Shown in pieces: positions 43,949 through 55,158 of a stretch of 64,000 nt of DNA (its first letter is position 1; each line of letters starts with the position of its first letter). The translations under genes were made by a program, and so were the position numbers. The notes under the pieces are model-generated. The model was not told the DNA's origin. It worked only from the letters and a program-made list of their open reading frames with translations, and made no database searches. The stretch lies in assembly GCF_017591425.1 (NCBI RefSeq), contig NW_024467120.1:5952001-6016000 (forward strand). Reading direction: 5' to 3'. Origin of the DNA: Ochotona curzoniae (lineage: Eukaryota; Chordata; Mammalia; Lagomorpha; Ochotonidae).

Positions 43949-44117
43949 CAATTCAGCTCCCCGCTAATACTCCCAGCAAAGCAGTGGAACATAGTTCAAG
44001 TCCTTGGGCCCCTGCCACTCTCAACGGGACTGGATCAGTAAATGAAAGATCTTTCTTACTTCTTGCTTGTTAGCTCCCACTCTCCCACCCCTTTTAAAAT
44101 AAATAAGTAAGTATATT
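43861..44117 (+). mobile_element. C-SINE with internal deletion, head in the inverted duplication
   Basis: GGGGACTGATGTGGCATGCAGATGAGGC, CCAGCATCCTATATGAGG, GCAAAGCAGTGGAACATAG, then straight to GGACTGGATCAGTAAATG and AAATAAATAAG. Part of the 3' half is missing. Confidence 0.82.
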
Positions 44118-44131
44118 TTTTCGACAGTCCT

Positions 44132-44442
44132 AGGGCTTCTGTTCTGGTGTAGTGGGTTAAGTGGCTCTCTGTGACACTGGCATGCTACATGCGTGTTGGT
44201 TGGAATTCTGGCTGTCCCACTTCCAGTCGAGCTCTCTGCTGATGTCCCTGGGGTGGCAGCGTGGGATGCCCTGTGTGCTTGAGGCTTCACATGGGAGAAC
44301 CAGAGGAGGCTCCTGGCTCTGGGCTCCATCCTGGCAGAGCCAGGGCATTGCAGCCATGCCGAGAATGAAACAGCAGAGGGAAATTCTCTCTCTCTCTTTT
44401 TATCTTTCTGAAATTTTATCTTTCAAACAAATAAATAAATCC
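44132..44442 (+). mobile_element. C-SINE, diverged
   Basis: AGGGCTTCTGTTCTGGTGTAGTGGGTTAAG, TGGTTGGAATTCTGGCTG, GAGGAGGCTCCTGGCTCTGGGC, a CT block and CAAATAAATAAATCC. Confidence 0.85.
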
Positions 44443-44504
44443 ATCCCAACCTCCCCCACCCCCCGAGTCAATCCTTACTTACGATCCAGTGTTAAAATCT
44501 CAGG

Positions 44505-44618
44505 ATAGTGGTGAAGGAATCCAGTGTAGGGCATAGGATGCCTGTGTCCCATATTATAATGCCTGGGCTTGCATACTTACTCTGCTTCAAATTCCAGCTT
44601 TCTGCTCATGGGCACCCC
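44505..44618 (+). mobile_element. C-SINE 5' fragment
   Basis: 'GGATAGTGGTGAAGGAATCCAGTGTAGGGC', 'TGTCCCATATTATAATGCCTGGG' and 'CCAGCTTTCTGCTCATGGGCACC' are SINE head phrases. The copy stops abruptly at the inner edge of the inverted arm, so it was probably cut by that rearrangement. Confidence 0.6.
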
Positions 44619-44621
44619 ATA

Positions 44622-44862
44622 AGTACAGCAGCTGAAAATCAATTTACCTCATATAGGATGCTGGCCTCCCATGTATCAGCTTCATCTGCATGACACATCA
44701 GTCCCCTGAAGATTCTTTTATTTTGAAATGTGCATATTTATGTAAGCATACACTATGCTGTGCTTCTCTTTTAGCCTTTCCTTCATACTGTGGCTTCTCT
44801 TCTGTATTTATTTTTTCTTTTTCCTGAGATGCACCTTCTGAAATGTCTTGCAAAATGAGTTT
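44622..44862 (-). repeat. inverted duplication, right arm
   Basis: Reverse complement of 43,717-43,948. For example TATAGGATGCTGGCCTCCCATGTATCAGC mirrors GCTGATACATGGGAGGCCAGCATCCTATA on the left. It carries an antisense SINE head plus the original left flank. Spacer between arms is about 670 bp. Confidence 0.88.
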
Positions 44863-44903
44863 TTCATTAAACAATATTAGAAAATAGACAAAGATCCATA
44901 GAA

Positions 44904-45090
44904 CATTTATTGATGCCAGGCATTGTTCTTAGTGTTTGGACTTACCAATTCATTTAATCCTCAAATCCACCTGCTGAATTAGATTTTATTATCATCCCTA
45001 CCTCTGAGCCACATGGTAAAGGCTAAATACAAGAGGTGAAATAACTAGATAATTAGTGGGAGAACTGGAGTTCAGGTGCAGTTCCTGTTG
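44904..45090 (-). mobile_element. MIR SINE
   Basis: 'CATTTATTGATGCCAGGCATTGTTCTTAGTG', 'AATTCATTTAATCCTCAAATCC', 'GAGGTGAAATAACTAG' and 'GAACTGGAGTTCAGGTGCAG' are successive antisense MIR landmarks. Confidence 0.8.
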
Positions 45091-46783
45091 GAAGCATCGT
45101 GGGAGCATCAATTATGACCAGTCTTTCAGGACGGTAAACAGGATAAGCCATCACATTGATTCAATTGGGGGCACCGTTGCCCCTGGGGTAGACAGAGGCA
45201 GACTACTTCAGTGTCTGAATGTCTGCCTTGGGTAAGAGGGTGTGCATGGGTATGTGCGTAGAATTTCTGTTCAGACGCACCTTACCCAGTCTGGGAGTTA
45301 GCTAAGACCACGTGAGAAGCCCAGAATTCATATGCCGACATTCCTTTGAGTGACAGAGAAACACATCTAAGGATCACAAAAAACACCCTCAATTTCAATG
45401 CAGACATTATTTCTGCAGCAAATGTAAATTGAACTGAAGACACTAGTCTGATTTTGCATTTCTTTGTTACCTTGCTAAGTTATTTAAATATAAACCATTA
45501 TTCTCAGAAATCAAATTCAAGCACTATAGATTGTCCCTGATATGAATGACAAGTTCAGTTGTCAAGGAGACAAGGCAACACTTAAGGTCACTAATGACCT
45601 GATGGTATCACAGGCAGCCTTGGGATAGCTACAGCAAAGCTCCCAGCATCATTTTATGTGTAAGTTTCATATATAATTAGTCAACTTTTCATCCACATTT
45701 CCAATTTTTTTTTTTACTGAACCCTGCCAAAAACACTCTTTGGCAGATGGTAAAATGATGAAATCATTGGCTCCAAAATCCAAAATCTTGGAGATAATTA
45801 GAAGACTGGATGCAGGTAACATTTATTAATCATGAAGATCCTGACAGCATGCAGAATTTTGCAACCCACACAATTTCTAAAGGGGCAAAAAAAATTTTTT
45901 TTAACACTGATCAAATTATGATTTGATTTGTGACAGGAAGGGAGAAATTTACTTCACAAAGCCTAACTGGACAGCTTTTCTTTAAAAAGCACATTCCACA
46001 CAAGGAAAGGAAAAGAAAGGAATTCTTTATAGAGTCGATACCATTACTGAGTCACAATGGCAAAATAGGAATATCTTTTGAGAACTGTCTCTGGTTAAAT
46101 CAATCGCAACTTCAATAACCAGAAATGAATACCCAGAATGATCTTTGTAATCATTACACTTGTGGGCTTTCGTTCTAAGAAGAGCACAGTTGTCATTCTT
46201 AGCTGAGGAGGATTTTACATGCCTGATTGCAGCAGCTTCAGTTTCCTTAGGTTTTAGCATTCGGCCAATTTCACACACACCATTCCTGCATGAACTATAG
46301 TTTTGGCCCCACATGTACTTCACCAAACGTGAGTGCAATTGCCAGGCATGGCAAATTCAAGGCACCCCAGACGAAGCCAAACAGAACAGTGTTTGAACTG
46401 TGTTGGTGATTCCCTGCAGCAAACTTCTGAGCCCAGCGCAGTCCAAGCTGCTATGCATGTGTGTCTCTGTGCTATATTCTTACAGCCAAATACTTTCTGA
46501 GATGCTCAAGATCCTCAGCTGCATCTTCTCAACCTTTAGAGGAAAATGCATTTAACTGATAGTGCTGTGTCATTGAACTGATTTGTACAGGTGATGCCGT
46601 AGAAAGCTGCAGACTTGACCACGGAGCTCCCAGCTCCCTGTATCATGCTCTTTCCACCACAGCTCATCTGCAAGTGAGTTTGATGACTCATTTGCCCAGG
46701 GTTATCAGATCTGGTGCTCAGTTATGCTTTTGCAGATACATACAGGAAGCAATGACACAGCCACGTAAAATACAATGCATGCA
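45091..46783. other. unassigned, repeat-poor block
   Basis: No transposon was recognised over 1.7 kb. The 103-codon minus frame (46,027-46,338) is Ser/Lys-rich without a domain. An A8T8 palindromic tract lies at about 45,887-45,902. Confidence 0.4.
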
Positions 46784-47060
46784 TTAAAAAAGATGTACTT
46801 ATCTGAAAGGCTGAGGTATTATATTCACTTGTTCACTCCCCAAATGGCTGCAACAGTCAGAACAGAGCTGAGCTGAAACCAAGAGAAGGAGCTTCCTCCG
46901 GGTTTCCCACATTGCTACAGGGGCCCAAGCTTTTGGGCCATCTTCTGTGTTTTCCCAGATGCTTTAGTAGGAAGCTGGATGGACCATTCATGTCATGTCT
47001 CCAGTGTGGGATGTTGGCGCTGCAGGCAGTGGTTGTAAGCCCTTAGCCATGGTGCAGTCC
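46784..47060 (-). mobile_element. C-SINE, diverged
   Basis: TTCACTTGTTCACTCCCCAAATGGC, GAAGGAGCTTCCTCCGGGTTTCCC, GTGTGGGATGTTGGCGCTGCAGGC and the head CATGGTGCAGTCC. Confidence 0.85.
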
Positions 47061-47080
47061 TGCAAGGCAAGCACTATTAA

Positions 47081-47375
47081 AAGATAAAGTCAAGTCAGCA
47101 AGCATTTGAGCCAGCAATTAAACTTGGCTACTTGAGACAACTGTGGCCCATGTTACAGCAACCTATTCAACCCCCTGCTCCTTGTCTTCTGGTCAGGCTT
47201 CCTGGGAGGCAGCAGATAATGGCCCTGGTACTAGGTACCATGGAGAGAGGAAATGAGTTCCTAGTTCCCCACTTTGATCCTCCCCATTCCTGGCTGTTAC
47301 AGATGTACGGGGAGTGAAGCAGCAGATGGACGGTCTCTCTCTTTCTTTCTACCTTTAGAATCAAATGAGAATACA
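47081..47375 (+). mobile_element. C-SINE, strongly diverged
   Basis: 'CCCTGCTCCTTGTC', 'TTCCTGGGAGGCAGCAGATAATGGCC' and 'TACGGGGAGTGAAGCAGCAGATGG' followed by CT-rich sequence. The head is nearly unrecognisable and its start is approximate. Confidence 0.6.
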
Positions 47376-47587
47376 TATTTTAAAAGGTGAAAAGCAATAA
47401 AGTCAACATTGAACAGTCAGTTGAGCAATTTAGGAAGGTAAGGGGTGGGAGGCAGGAAAAGTTGCCTGTTTTTCTGTTTCTGCATGAAATACTATAACAT
47501 TTGAAAGAGAACTGCAGAAGAGAATAGCTGATTCTATGGATATTGTCAAAGATTGGGATTATTTTGGTTTATAAAAGAAAAACTCTA

Positions 47588-47898
47588 ATGGCCATCATGG
47601 TGTCCTACCAAGCTATGGTGGCTTCATCTGTGGTGCCAACATCCTATGTGAGTGCCAGTTAGTGTCCTGGCTGCTCTGATTCCAATCCACCTCCCTGAGT
47701 GTGGACGGGCAAGCAGTCAAGGAAGACTGGCCCTCTGGTCCCACATGAGAGACCTGGAAGAAGCTCCTGGCTCCCAGCTTCAGATCAGCTCAGCTCTGGC
47801 CATTGCAGTCATTTGAGGGTGAAGCAGGGAATGGCGAACCTCTCTCCATCTTTCCTTCTCTGTAAAATCTTTTAAATAAGTATAAATCAATCTTTAAG
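47588..47898 (+). mobile_element. C-SINE, diverged
   Basis: GGCCATCATGGTGTCC, GTGGTGCCAACATCCTATG, GACCTGGAAGAAGCTCCTGGC, GATCAGCTCAGCTCTGGCC and AATAAGTATAAATCAATC. Confidence 0.84.
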
Positions 47899-48157
47899 AG
47901 GAAAAAAAAGAGAAGCTTCAAAAATAGCAAGGAATGAGATCCAGTTTCAAATGAAGAAAAAATGTTTCCCAAATTTGTCAGTCAAAAACTTCTGGGCAAA
48001 GGGGAGAAAAGGAGGACAGTTAAGACTTCAAAATATAGTTATTCTGTTAGATATCAGGTACATATTAAAAAATAAAAGTAATATATAGCTTTAAAATCTA
48101 CATTTCCTTGATGCAATTCCTCAGAAGTTGGAATCATGGGTTATGGTAACAATAACC

Positions 48158-48362
48158 TGTTTATTGAGTGTTTGATAACTACGGATTTTATTCAAAGTAC
48201 TTTCCACACGCAACTCCATTGATTATTCGCAGTATGTCAGGAAGGTGGTTACCAAGGCATTAAGAGATTACATTGCTTGTCTAAGATTACAAAACTGCTG
48301 ATGCTGGAAACTGAAATCAAGTGATATGATTTCAGAATCCATAGTGTTAACCCCTAGGCAGT
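48158..48362 (-). mobile_element. MIR SINE
   Basis: 'CTGTTTATTGAGTGTTTG', 'AAAGTACTTTCCACACGCAACTCC', 'GAGATTACATTGCTTGTCTAAGATTACAAAACTGC' and 'TTTCAGAATCCATAGTGTTAACC' match the antisense MIR from its 3' end to its head. Confidence 0.8.
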
Positions 48363-48870
48363 CATTAAATTCATTATCCTAATGAATATAAAGTGGAATT
48401 TTAGGCAGTTGCACAAAAAGTTATCTGTCTTCTGTAACAATGGAGGAGTAGTGTGTCCTGTGCAAAGGAAATTGATCCTACATGAGGTTGCAGTACCGTT
48501 CCAGGTAAGGAAGGCTCATCACAAGGTGACCAAACAAGAATAGAAAACAGGAAAGAATGATGGGAAAGAAAGGAACATCTTTATGGCCACCTGACTGAGA
48601 AATTCAAGCACACACTGGAGAACACTTTTGAGAGCAAGTTAAAGCATGAGTTATGTTATTGTAAAAGCATGCTACATGCTTTCAGATGGCAGCCAGATAG
48701 ATGATAGCCCTGGTTGACATTTTGGGGCTCTGTGTGTTTGTGTGTAGTAGATATGCATTGAATTCCTGCTGCACGTACCGTCTAGGAGTGAAGAAGGACC
48801 TTGTATAGTATTCTTCAGGGAGAAAGAGAAAATCATTAAGATATCAGTTACAGAGAGAACTTCTCATTAT
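48363..48870. other. unassigned spacer
   Basis: No element was recognised. Confidence 0.4.
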
Positions 48871-48882
48871 AAAGAATGACTA

Positions 48883-49214
48883 GGGCCCGGCGCGGTGGCG
48901 CAAGTGGTTAAGGTCCTCGCCTTGCACGCCCGGGATCCCATATGGGCGCCGGTTCTAATCCCGGCAGCCCCGCTTCCCTTCCAGCTCCCTGCCTGTGGCC
49001 TGGGAAAGCAGTTGAGGATGGCCCAAAGCTTTGGGAACCTGCACCCGCGTGGGAGACCCAGAAGAGACTCCTGGCTTCGGATCGGCATAGTATCGGCCCG
49101 TTGCGCTCACTTGGGGAGTGAATCATCGGATGGAAGATCTTCCTCTCTGTCTCTCCTCTCTGTATATCCTCCTTTCCAATAAAAATAATAATAATAATAA
49201 ATAAATCTTTAAAA
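48883..49214 (+). mobile_element. C-SINE, young subfamily copy
   Basis: GGGCCCGGCGCGGTGGCGCAAGTGG head with A box, GGTTCTAATCC B box (48,951-48,961), GTATCGGCCCGTTGCGC, and an (AAT)n-rich tail ending AAATCTTTAAAAAAA. AAAGAATGACTA (48,871-48,882) and AAAGAAAGACTA (49,215-49,226) flank it. It is the most intact copy by eye and could still hold pol III promoter activity. Confidence 0.97.
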
Positions 49215-49226
49215 AAAGAAAGACTA

Positions 49227-49491
49227 AGGAGATGTATATGTATTATATACACACATAAATGTGTTTGTGTGTGTATAAAATTAGGGTGCTGAAGAAAGTG
49301 CAATGATGAGGTATCTTAACCCCAAGTAATGATTCATCCCCCAGGTCTCACCTCTTGTTAAGTACCAACATCCCAAATTAGAGAACATCTTTCTCACTCT
49401 TCTCTCTGCACCCCGTTCCACCTTAAAGGATTAGCCATAGTGACCTGACATGTCTGCAGAAATAGAAGTTCCAATGTTTGAGTGCAGGGGG
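49227..49491. other. unassigned spacer
   Basis: Short block with a GT patch at about 49,261-49,275. No element was recognised. Confidence 0.4.
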
Positions 49492-51900
49492 TGTCTTAGC
49501 CTGTTTGTCATAGCTTGAATAGAATTCCACAAACTGGTTAATCAGCAAGGGAAATAAACTGATTCATCTCAGTTCTGGAGGCAGGACAATCTAGGGTATC
49601 AGCATCTGGAAAGGGTCTTTGAGTTAGGCCAAAATGTGACAGCAGTCATCATATGACAAGAGAGACAAGAGAGTGGAGGGTACTGGCAAGGCCAATTTAT
49701 CACTAACTCACTCCAAGATAACCAGTCCACTTCAGCCACAACAACATTAATCCACTCAGGAGAACAGAGCCCTGAACACCTCCCACCACTGTCACAGCGG
49801 CAATTCAATCTCCACCTGAGTTTTAACATGAACATGTAAGCTGTAGGATTCTGCTCCTGGATGCCCCTTAACTCATGCAAAATGCACTCATTTCATCCCA
49901 ATAGCTTCAGACATTTTAACACCTCAACACCCAAGTCCAACATCAAAATTCTCATCAGAATTATATGGGAGGCGGGGGGTGAGACTACAGAAAGAAGTGA
50001 AGCAAATCTCTAAGTGTGAGCCTGAGAAATTAACCATCTTCTCTATTTCTGAAAGTGCAATAGTGGCACAGGCATGGGATGGACTTCCCTATTCTAGAAG
50101 AAGAAAAATGTGTGTAAGGAAATGCTCCCAGGAAGGCCAAAACCCAAGAGGAAAAGCAATTTTGAATCTTTCGTATCCAGAGTAGTCTTGTGCCATGTCA
50201 TTGCCTGCTGGACACAGGAACCCGAAAGCCAGACAGCCTGTAGCTTTCCTGGGCTCAGCTCACACTTGTAACTGGAGCTCCTCCAGGTTGGCAGTGTCTG
50301 CTGCTAACTCCTCAGTTCTGCAATCTCAGGGGCTGCTCTGCTCCCACAGCATTGACCCAGGGAGGAATCTTTGGTAGCTCTGTGCCTGCTGTACATTCGG
50401 GCTTGGACACGCAAGCTGCTTGTGGCATCTTCTGAAAATTAGGTGGAAATATCTACGCCCCCACAGATCCTGCATTCTGAAAGCCTGCCAACCTCATACC
50501 ACCTATGGGCAACAGCAAGGTTCACTGCTTGCCCCTACTGGATAGACTGCCCAAACCACACCTGGGACTGCTTACAGCAACCTGGGCCGACCAAGGATCA
50601 CTGAGTTGGGATGCACAGAGCAGAGGTCCAGGATAATGTGGGAAGGGAGCTCTGGGAAGTGCCCTTAACCTATCCCCAAAATGGTTCTTTCCTCTCAGAA
50701 TTCTGGGCCTGTAATGAGAGGAGCAGCCTTGAAGATCTCTGTGATGCTTTCAGGGTCTTTCCTTTGGTGTCTTAACGAACAGTACCTGCTCCTTTTCTAA
50801 GCTCTTCAGCAAAAATGTGGCCTGATCATACCCTTTGTGTTTGCCCCAGAACACATATTTTCATTCTCTACATTCCTGGATGTGCATATGCTGAATCTTT
50901 CCACTCTGTTTCTCTTAATTTGAACCCAGTTTCTAAGTTGTTTCTTGCCTCTTCCGTATATGATTAAAAGTAGTCACACATGTTTCTTGATTGATTCTGC
51001 AAGACATGCTCAGGCTTCACTCATGGATTTTGTCTTCCATGAACCCCATGGCATGGGCACAGTAGCACCTATTCTTTGTATCTTTATAACCAGGTTGGTT
51101 TTTACTACAGATTCCAATACGTTGTTCCTCATTTTGGCCTAAGACCTCATCACCATGACTTTTGCTGTCTTTCCACCAGCATTGTAATCATGACCACTTT
51201 GATAATCTTGAAGAAGTTTTAGACTTTTACCAGTAAGTCTCTTCTAAGCCCTCACTGGCAACAGCTTTAGCACTCCACTTTCAGCAACCCAGACATTGGA
51301 GAACCTGTTGCTCCTTGTTCTTCTAGGCTCTTTCCATTACCCCATTCTAAAACCTCCCCCTCAAGTTCACGTATGCTATAGCAACAGATAGCAGCAATAC
51401 AACCTTTGAATACCAATTTTGTATTAGTCAGGGACCTCCAGTAAGTAGTATAGATAGAGAAGCCTGGGGAGAAATTTACTAACGGAAATGGCTCATGTGA
51501 TTATGAAGACTAAGAAGATCCAGAACAAGTGGGGAACTTCGGAATGCTGGGCGCAAGGTTCAGTCCAGATCTGAAGGTCTCAAAACTGGGGGAGCCAACT
51601 ATGTCCTGGAGGCCAGAGAACCTGATGTGACAATCCACTGGCTTACATCCTAGTATACTGGCCCAAGAGACTGAAGTTTGGATTCCCAAGGACAAGAAAG
51701 ATTCCAGTTATAGAAGAGAACAGAATTAACCTTCTCATTGTATCTGTGATGTCTTCCCACATTCAGGGTAGATTTTTCCCCACTCTTCCCATTGATTCAC
51801 ATGCCTGTCTCCTCTGAAAACGCTAAGAGATGCAGACAGAATACTTTACCAGTGCTCTGGGACAAGTTTCTTCCAGTCAAGCTGAGAAATCAAAGGGCAA
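49492..51900 (-). mobile_element. near-complete ERVL-MaLR retrotransposon (MLT1/MST type)
   Basis: Two LTR-like segments in the same minus orientation enclose about 1.5 kb of MaLR interior. Left (3') LTR about 49,492-49,880 starts TGTCTTAGCCTGTTTGTC. Interior about 49,881-51,419 has the landmarks 'GGATCACTGAGTTGGGATGCACAGAG', 'GGGCCTGTAATGAGAGGAGCAGCC' and the primer-site-adjacent 'TACCAATTT'. Right (5') LTR about 51,420-51,900 starts TGTATTAGTCAGGGACC. MaLR interiors have no envelope gene, and no intact frame survives here. Outer target duplications were not resolved. Confidence 0.8.
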
Positions 51901-51980
51901 GCACAAAGGACTTGAGGGGTCTGAGTCATGAGGGATTCTGCCTAAGCTCCCTTCCCAGAAGTCTATAGCTGAACTCTTAC

Positions 51981-53143
51981 CTTTTGATGAATTTATCTAC
52001 TTGAGCATCACATATGCACAGAAATAGAGAAATAGAGAATTCACATCTGCTAGTTCACTCCCCCACATGCCTGCAATATTTGAGGCTAGATCAGGCCAAA
52101 GGCAGGAGTAAGTGTTGCAGGCTGTAAGAGATCATATCAGACTAATCTAAGATGTATTAAGAAGTTGATATTGGCCAACCTTGGTGAAGGCAGAAACCAT
52201 TACACTAGCAACCACTGGTATGTTCAGAGTCCCACCTTCCTAATTACTAGCTACAGGTACTAGGCAATCATTCATCTAATGATAACAGAAATTAGCAAAT
52301 GAAAAGTCAGTGGCAACCCAGTCTGAATCAGAACCCTGAGAGAAACAAATGGTCATTACTGTGAAATCAGTCCGTTAAACTGAAGACCTATGATCCAGTT
52401 TCTCCAGCAATATAAACTATCCTAAGATACATACAGTGAACAATCTGGACACACTTGCAAAGCTGCAAACATTCACCTTTCCCTGGCTTCTCTGCTCACA
52501 TTCTATTATTGCTAGAACTCACCTCTCTTGGAACTCTTGAAAGCACACAAATTAAAAATACAAAACAGCTTACCATTTGCATCTTCAATGATTTGCCCAA
52601 GCAGAGAACAGAGGATGAGGAATACAGACATACGTGACCCATGTTCAGGGGCTACCTGTCCTCAGAGTCCGTACCCAGGAAGCAGGAGAACAAGCATGCA
52701 CTGGTGAGACCACAAGGTAGAGTACAAGAGTGACAAAAGTACATGATCAAAGGAACAGACCCCTCCCCGTCATGGACTTTATGGAGGCTTGTAAGAAGAG
52801 AGTTACACAACAACGCAATATTCCATTCCCCTGGTCAGGTTCCAGGTGATAATAGGTGAGCATCATATGACTCACAGGTGGGGAGAAAGGATTATATAGG
52901 TGGGCGGCAGTGTGTGGCTTTCAAACTTGTGACCCTGAACTAGCTGCCTAAGACTATAACACAAGCAACATAGGCTGAGTCTCGTACACAAGTGGCAGAG
53001 ATGAACTACTTGGGCCATTACCTGCTGCTTTCTGATGTCCACATTAGCAGGAATGTGGAATCATAGATTCCAGGACTTGAACAGAGGTGCTTCTATATTG
53101 AATCTGAGCATTAGAATCAGCATCTTAAACACTACCCAACGCC
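51981..53143 (-). mobile_element. old C-SINE split by an 848-bp insertion
   Basis: Left piece 51,981-52,122: GAGAATTCACATCTGCTAGTTCACTCCC and CCAAAGGCAGGAG. Right piece 52,971-53,143: TCTCGTACACAAGTGGCAGAG, ACTTGGGCCATTACCTGCTGC and ACTACCCAACGCC. Removing the insert restores an uninterrupted SINE order. Confidence 0.75.
52123..52970. mobile_element. putative solo LTR inserted in a SINE
   Basis: The 848-bp segment begins TGTAAGAG, ends AACA, and is bordered by CAGGC (left) and TAGGC (right), that is, an AGGC duplication with TG...CA ends as for LTRs. A TTATATAGG box lies at about 52,889. No AATAAA is placed convincingly and no known LTR family was recognised. Orientation is undecided. Confidence 0.5.
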
Positions 53144-53919
53144 TCTCTCCTGAACCAGTTTCCTACGATAGTTTATCTGAATTACAATAAAGAAACCTTT
53201 CTTTGCAGAGAAATCTAAAGAGAGATTGTCTTTAGCTTGGTTTTGGCGCATTTTTATGGTCCATTTAATAAAACAAATCACACTACATTAGTGAAGAGCA
53301 AAATTAAAAGATTGCCAATGGAATTAAATATTGGAAGAAAGTGGGTGGTAGGGTAATTTGTAATGATTTGAATAGAACACATACAAGTCATGGTTGTCAT
53401 CTCTTCATAACATCTGAAAATCAAGAGTGGGGAGTTAACAATGTGGTACCCAAGCCCAAGAAAAGAAGACAAGGGAGCCCTGAAGGAGGATGCTATGAGC
53501 AGCTAAGCCTTCTTCATGTAAAAATATTTTTGCTCCCCACTTATAATTACTGGAAAGCAGCTGGCAGGTTTTTTTTTATTTTTATTCTTTGTCTATCTTG
53601 TAGTTGACAAATCAGGTTCTATCTAAAGGATTCTCTTACATCTTCAAAAGAGAAAAAAATGTGGTGGAGGTAGGGAGTATATGAGAAAACTTGGAAAAAC
53701 CTTCGTACGATGCATATGTTATGGTAGAAAGGTGTGGGTGGAAAAGCGTGTGGTCATTTTCCTTGTTCTCTGCACTCTCCTGACCTGAGTTTCCATCTTG
53801 AATCGTTGCCACCATCTTTAGCAAGGTCACCACATTTGTTTGGTTGGGGTACTCTTCTGATATTTTGGAATTGCTCCTGAGGCTTTTAAAAAAAGGTGCA
53901 AGTCTTTCACTCTGAATTT
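53144..53919. other. unassigned spacer
   Basis: No element was recognised. The 88-codon frame at 53,341-53,607 lacks a domain. Confidence 0.4.
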
Positions 53920-54440
53920 CCTCCTGTGACCTACGTTGTACACACAGCGCAGGAGGGGCCTTCGCCCTGTATTTGCTTCTGCAGCATCACCAGCATGTGG
54001 GTGGGTTCAGCCCCACGCGCAGCCTATTTCATCTAACCCAGATGCTACATTTCTTATGCTTTCTCAGCCTGCGGCAGGCAGAGGATTGGCCTGAGCTGGG
54101 CTGGCTTTGTTCCAGTATGGACAAGACAGATATTGCCTGGCAATAACACATATCTGGAGGAACATTTCCCTGTTTCACTGCCTCTTCTATTGAAAGCACA
54201 TGTCTAGCTTTAGCTGGTAAACTCTGTAGTCTTGAAGCTATATTGAATTTATAGTCAAAGCACTGGAATAAATTGCCAAAACTTATCTTTCATGTTCCCT
54301 TGATGCTTAGGGCAAATTTATTATCCCAAATACATTGGCGCACAGTCAACCTTTCATTAACCTTTGACACAGATGACCCAGATTAGCAAATAATCTCTGA
54401 GGATGTGTTCTGTGATCTTCTCCCCATAAGTTTTTATTCT
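53920..54440. other. repeat-free block, candidate conserved regulatory DNA
   Basis: Balanced composition, several CpGs at about 53,946-54,020, and motif-like words such as AACCTTTGACAC (nuclear-receptor-like), CAGATATTGCC and TGGCAATAACACATATC. No repeats or coding frame. Purely suggestive. Confidence 0.25.
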
Positions 54441-54777
54441 TGTAAATTACGTATTTCCATGATCCAATGATACCTTGCCACATTTTAATGTCTCTGCAAT
54501 TAGGATGCTTTTTACTATCGATACTATGTCAGATCAATTTATCAAAAGATGAAAAATTATTGCATCTTAATAATAATGATGTCATGGATAAAATACAGAC
54601 GTTGGTATTTCTGAAACTATCTTGCTGTTGCTGCAATTTGGGAAGCAAAAGGAAGTAAACTTCAGAAGTGAATTCAAGTATTAGAAATGGAAGTTTGGTT
54701 AATTGTTTGGTTTGTTTCCTTCTCATCAATTTTATGAGAAAAACAGTTAACTATAACTTTTAGTTATTCAGTCATAA
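54441..54777. other. unassigned spacer
   Basis: No element was recognised. Confidence 0.4.
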
Positions 54778-55158
54778 TGGATAGGTGTTGTGGTACAATG
54801 GGTAAAGCTCCCTGGGTGAGAGAACCACATCCCTCATTGAAGCGCCTGCTCAGGTCCTTGTCCTGCTTCTGATCTACCTTCCTGTTAGTGCCTCCTGGGA
54901 GGTAACTGGGCAATGACTCAACTGCTGAGCCCCTAACACCCAGATAGAAATTCTGGCTTGGCTGCAGCCTGGTCCATCCCCAGCTGTTGCAACCATCTGA
55001 AAAGTGAACCGGTGGATAAAAGCTCTCTGTCTCTCTCTTCCTCGCTCTCTCTTCGCCTTCCCTTTTCTCTACCTTCTTCTTGAACCCCCCTTCTCTCTCT
55101 TCTTCTCTCCGAGTCTCACATACTCCATGTTTCAAATAGATGAAAATAAATATTTTTA
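54778..55158 (+). mobile_element. C-SINE with long pyrimidine stretch
   Basis: GGATAGGTGTTGTGGTACAATGGG, CCTTCCTGTTAGTGCCTCCTGGGAGG, CCATCTGAAAAGTGAACCGGTGG and GAAAATAAATATTTT. The CT-rich segment (55,021-55,110) is expanded to about 90 bases. Its antisense gives the 132-codon Arg/Glu-rich frame. Confidence 0.82.

Noticed and set aside
48883..48965. tRNA gene suggested by A and B boxes
   Set aside because: The boxes belong to the tRNA-derived head of a SINE. No cloverleaf with acceptor stem pairing can be drawn, and the sequence continues into the SINE body.
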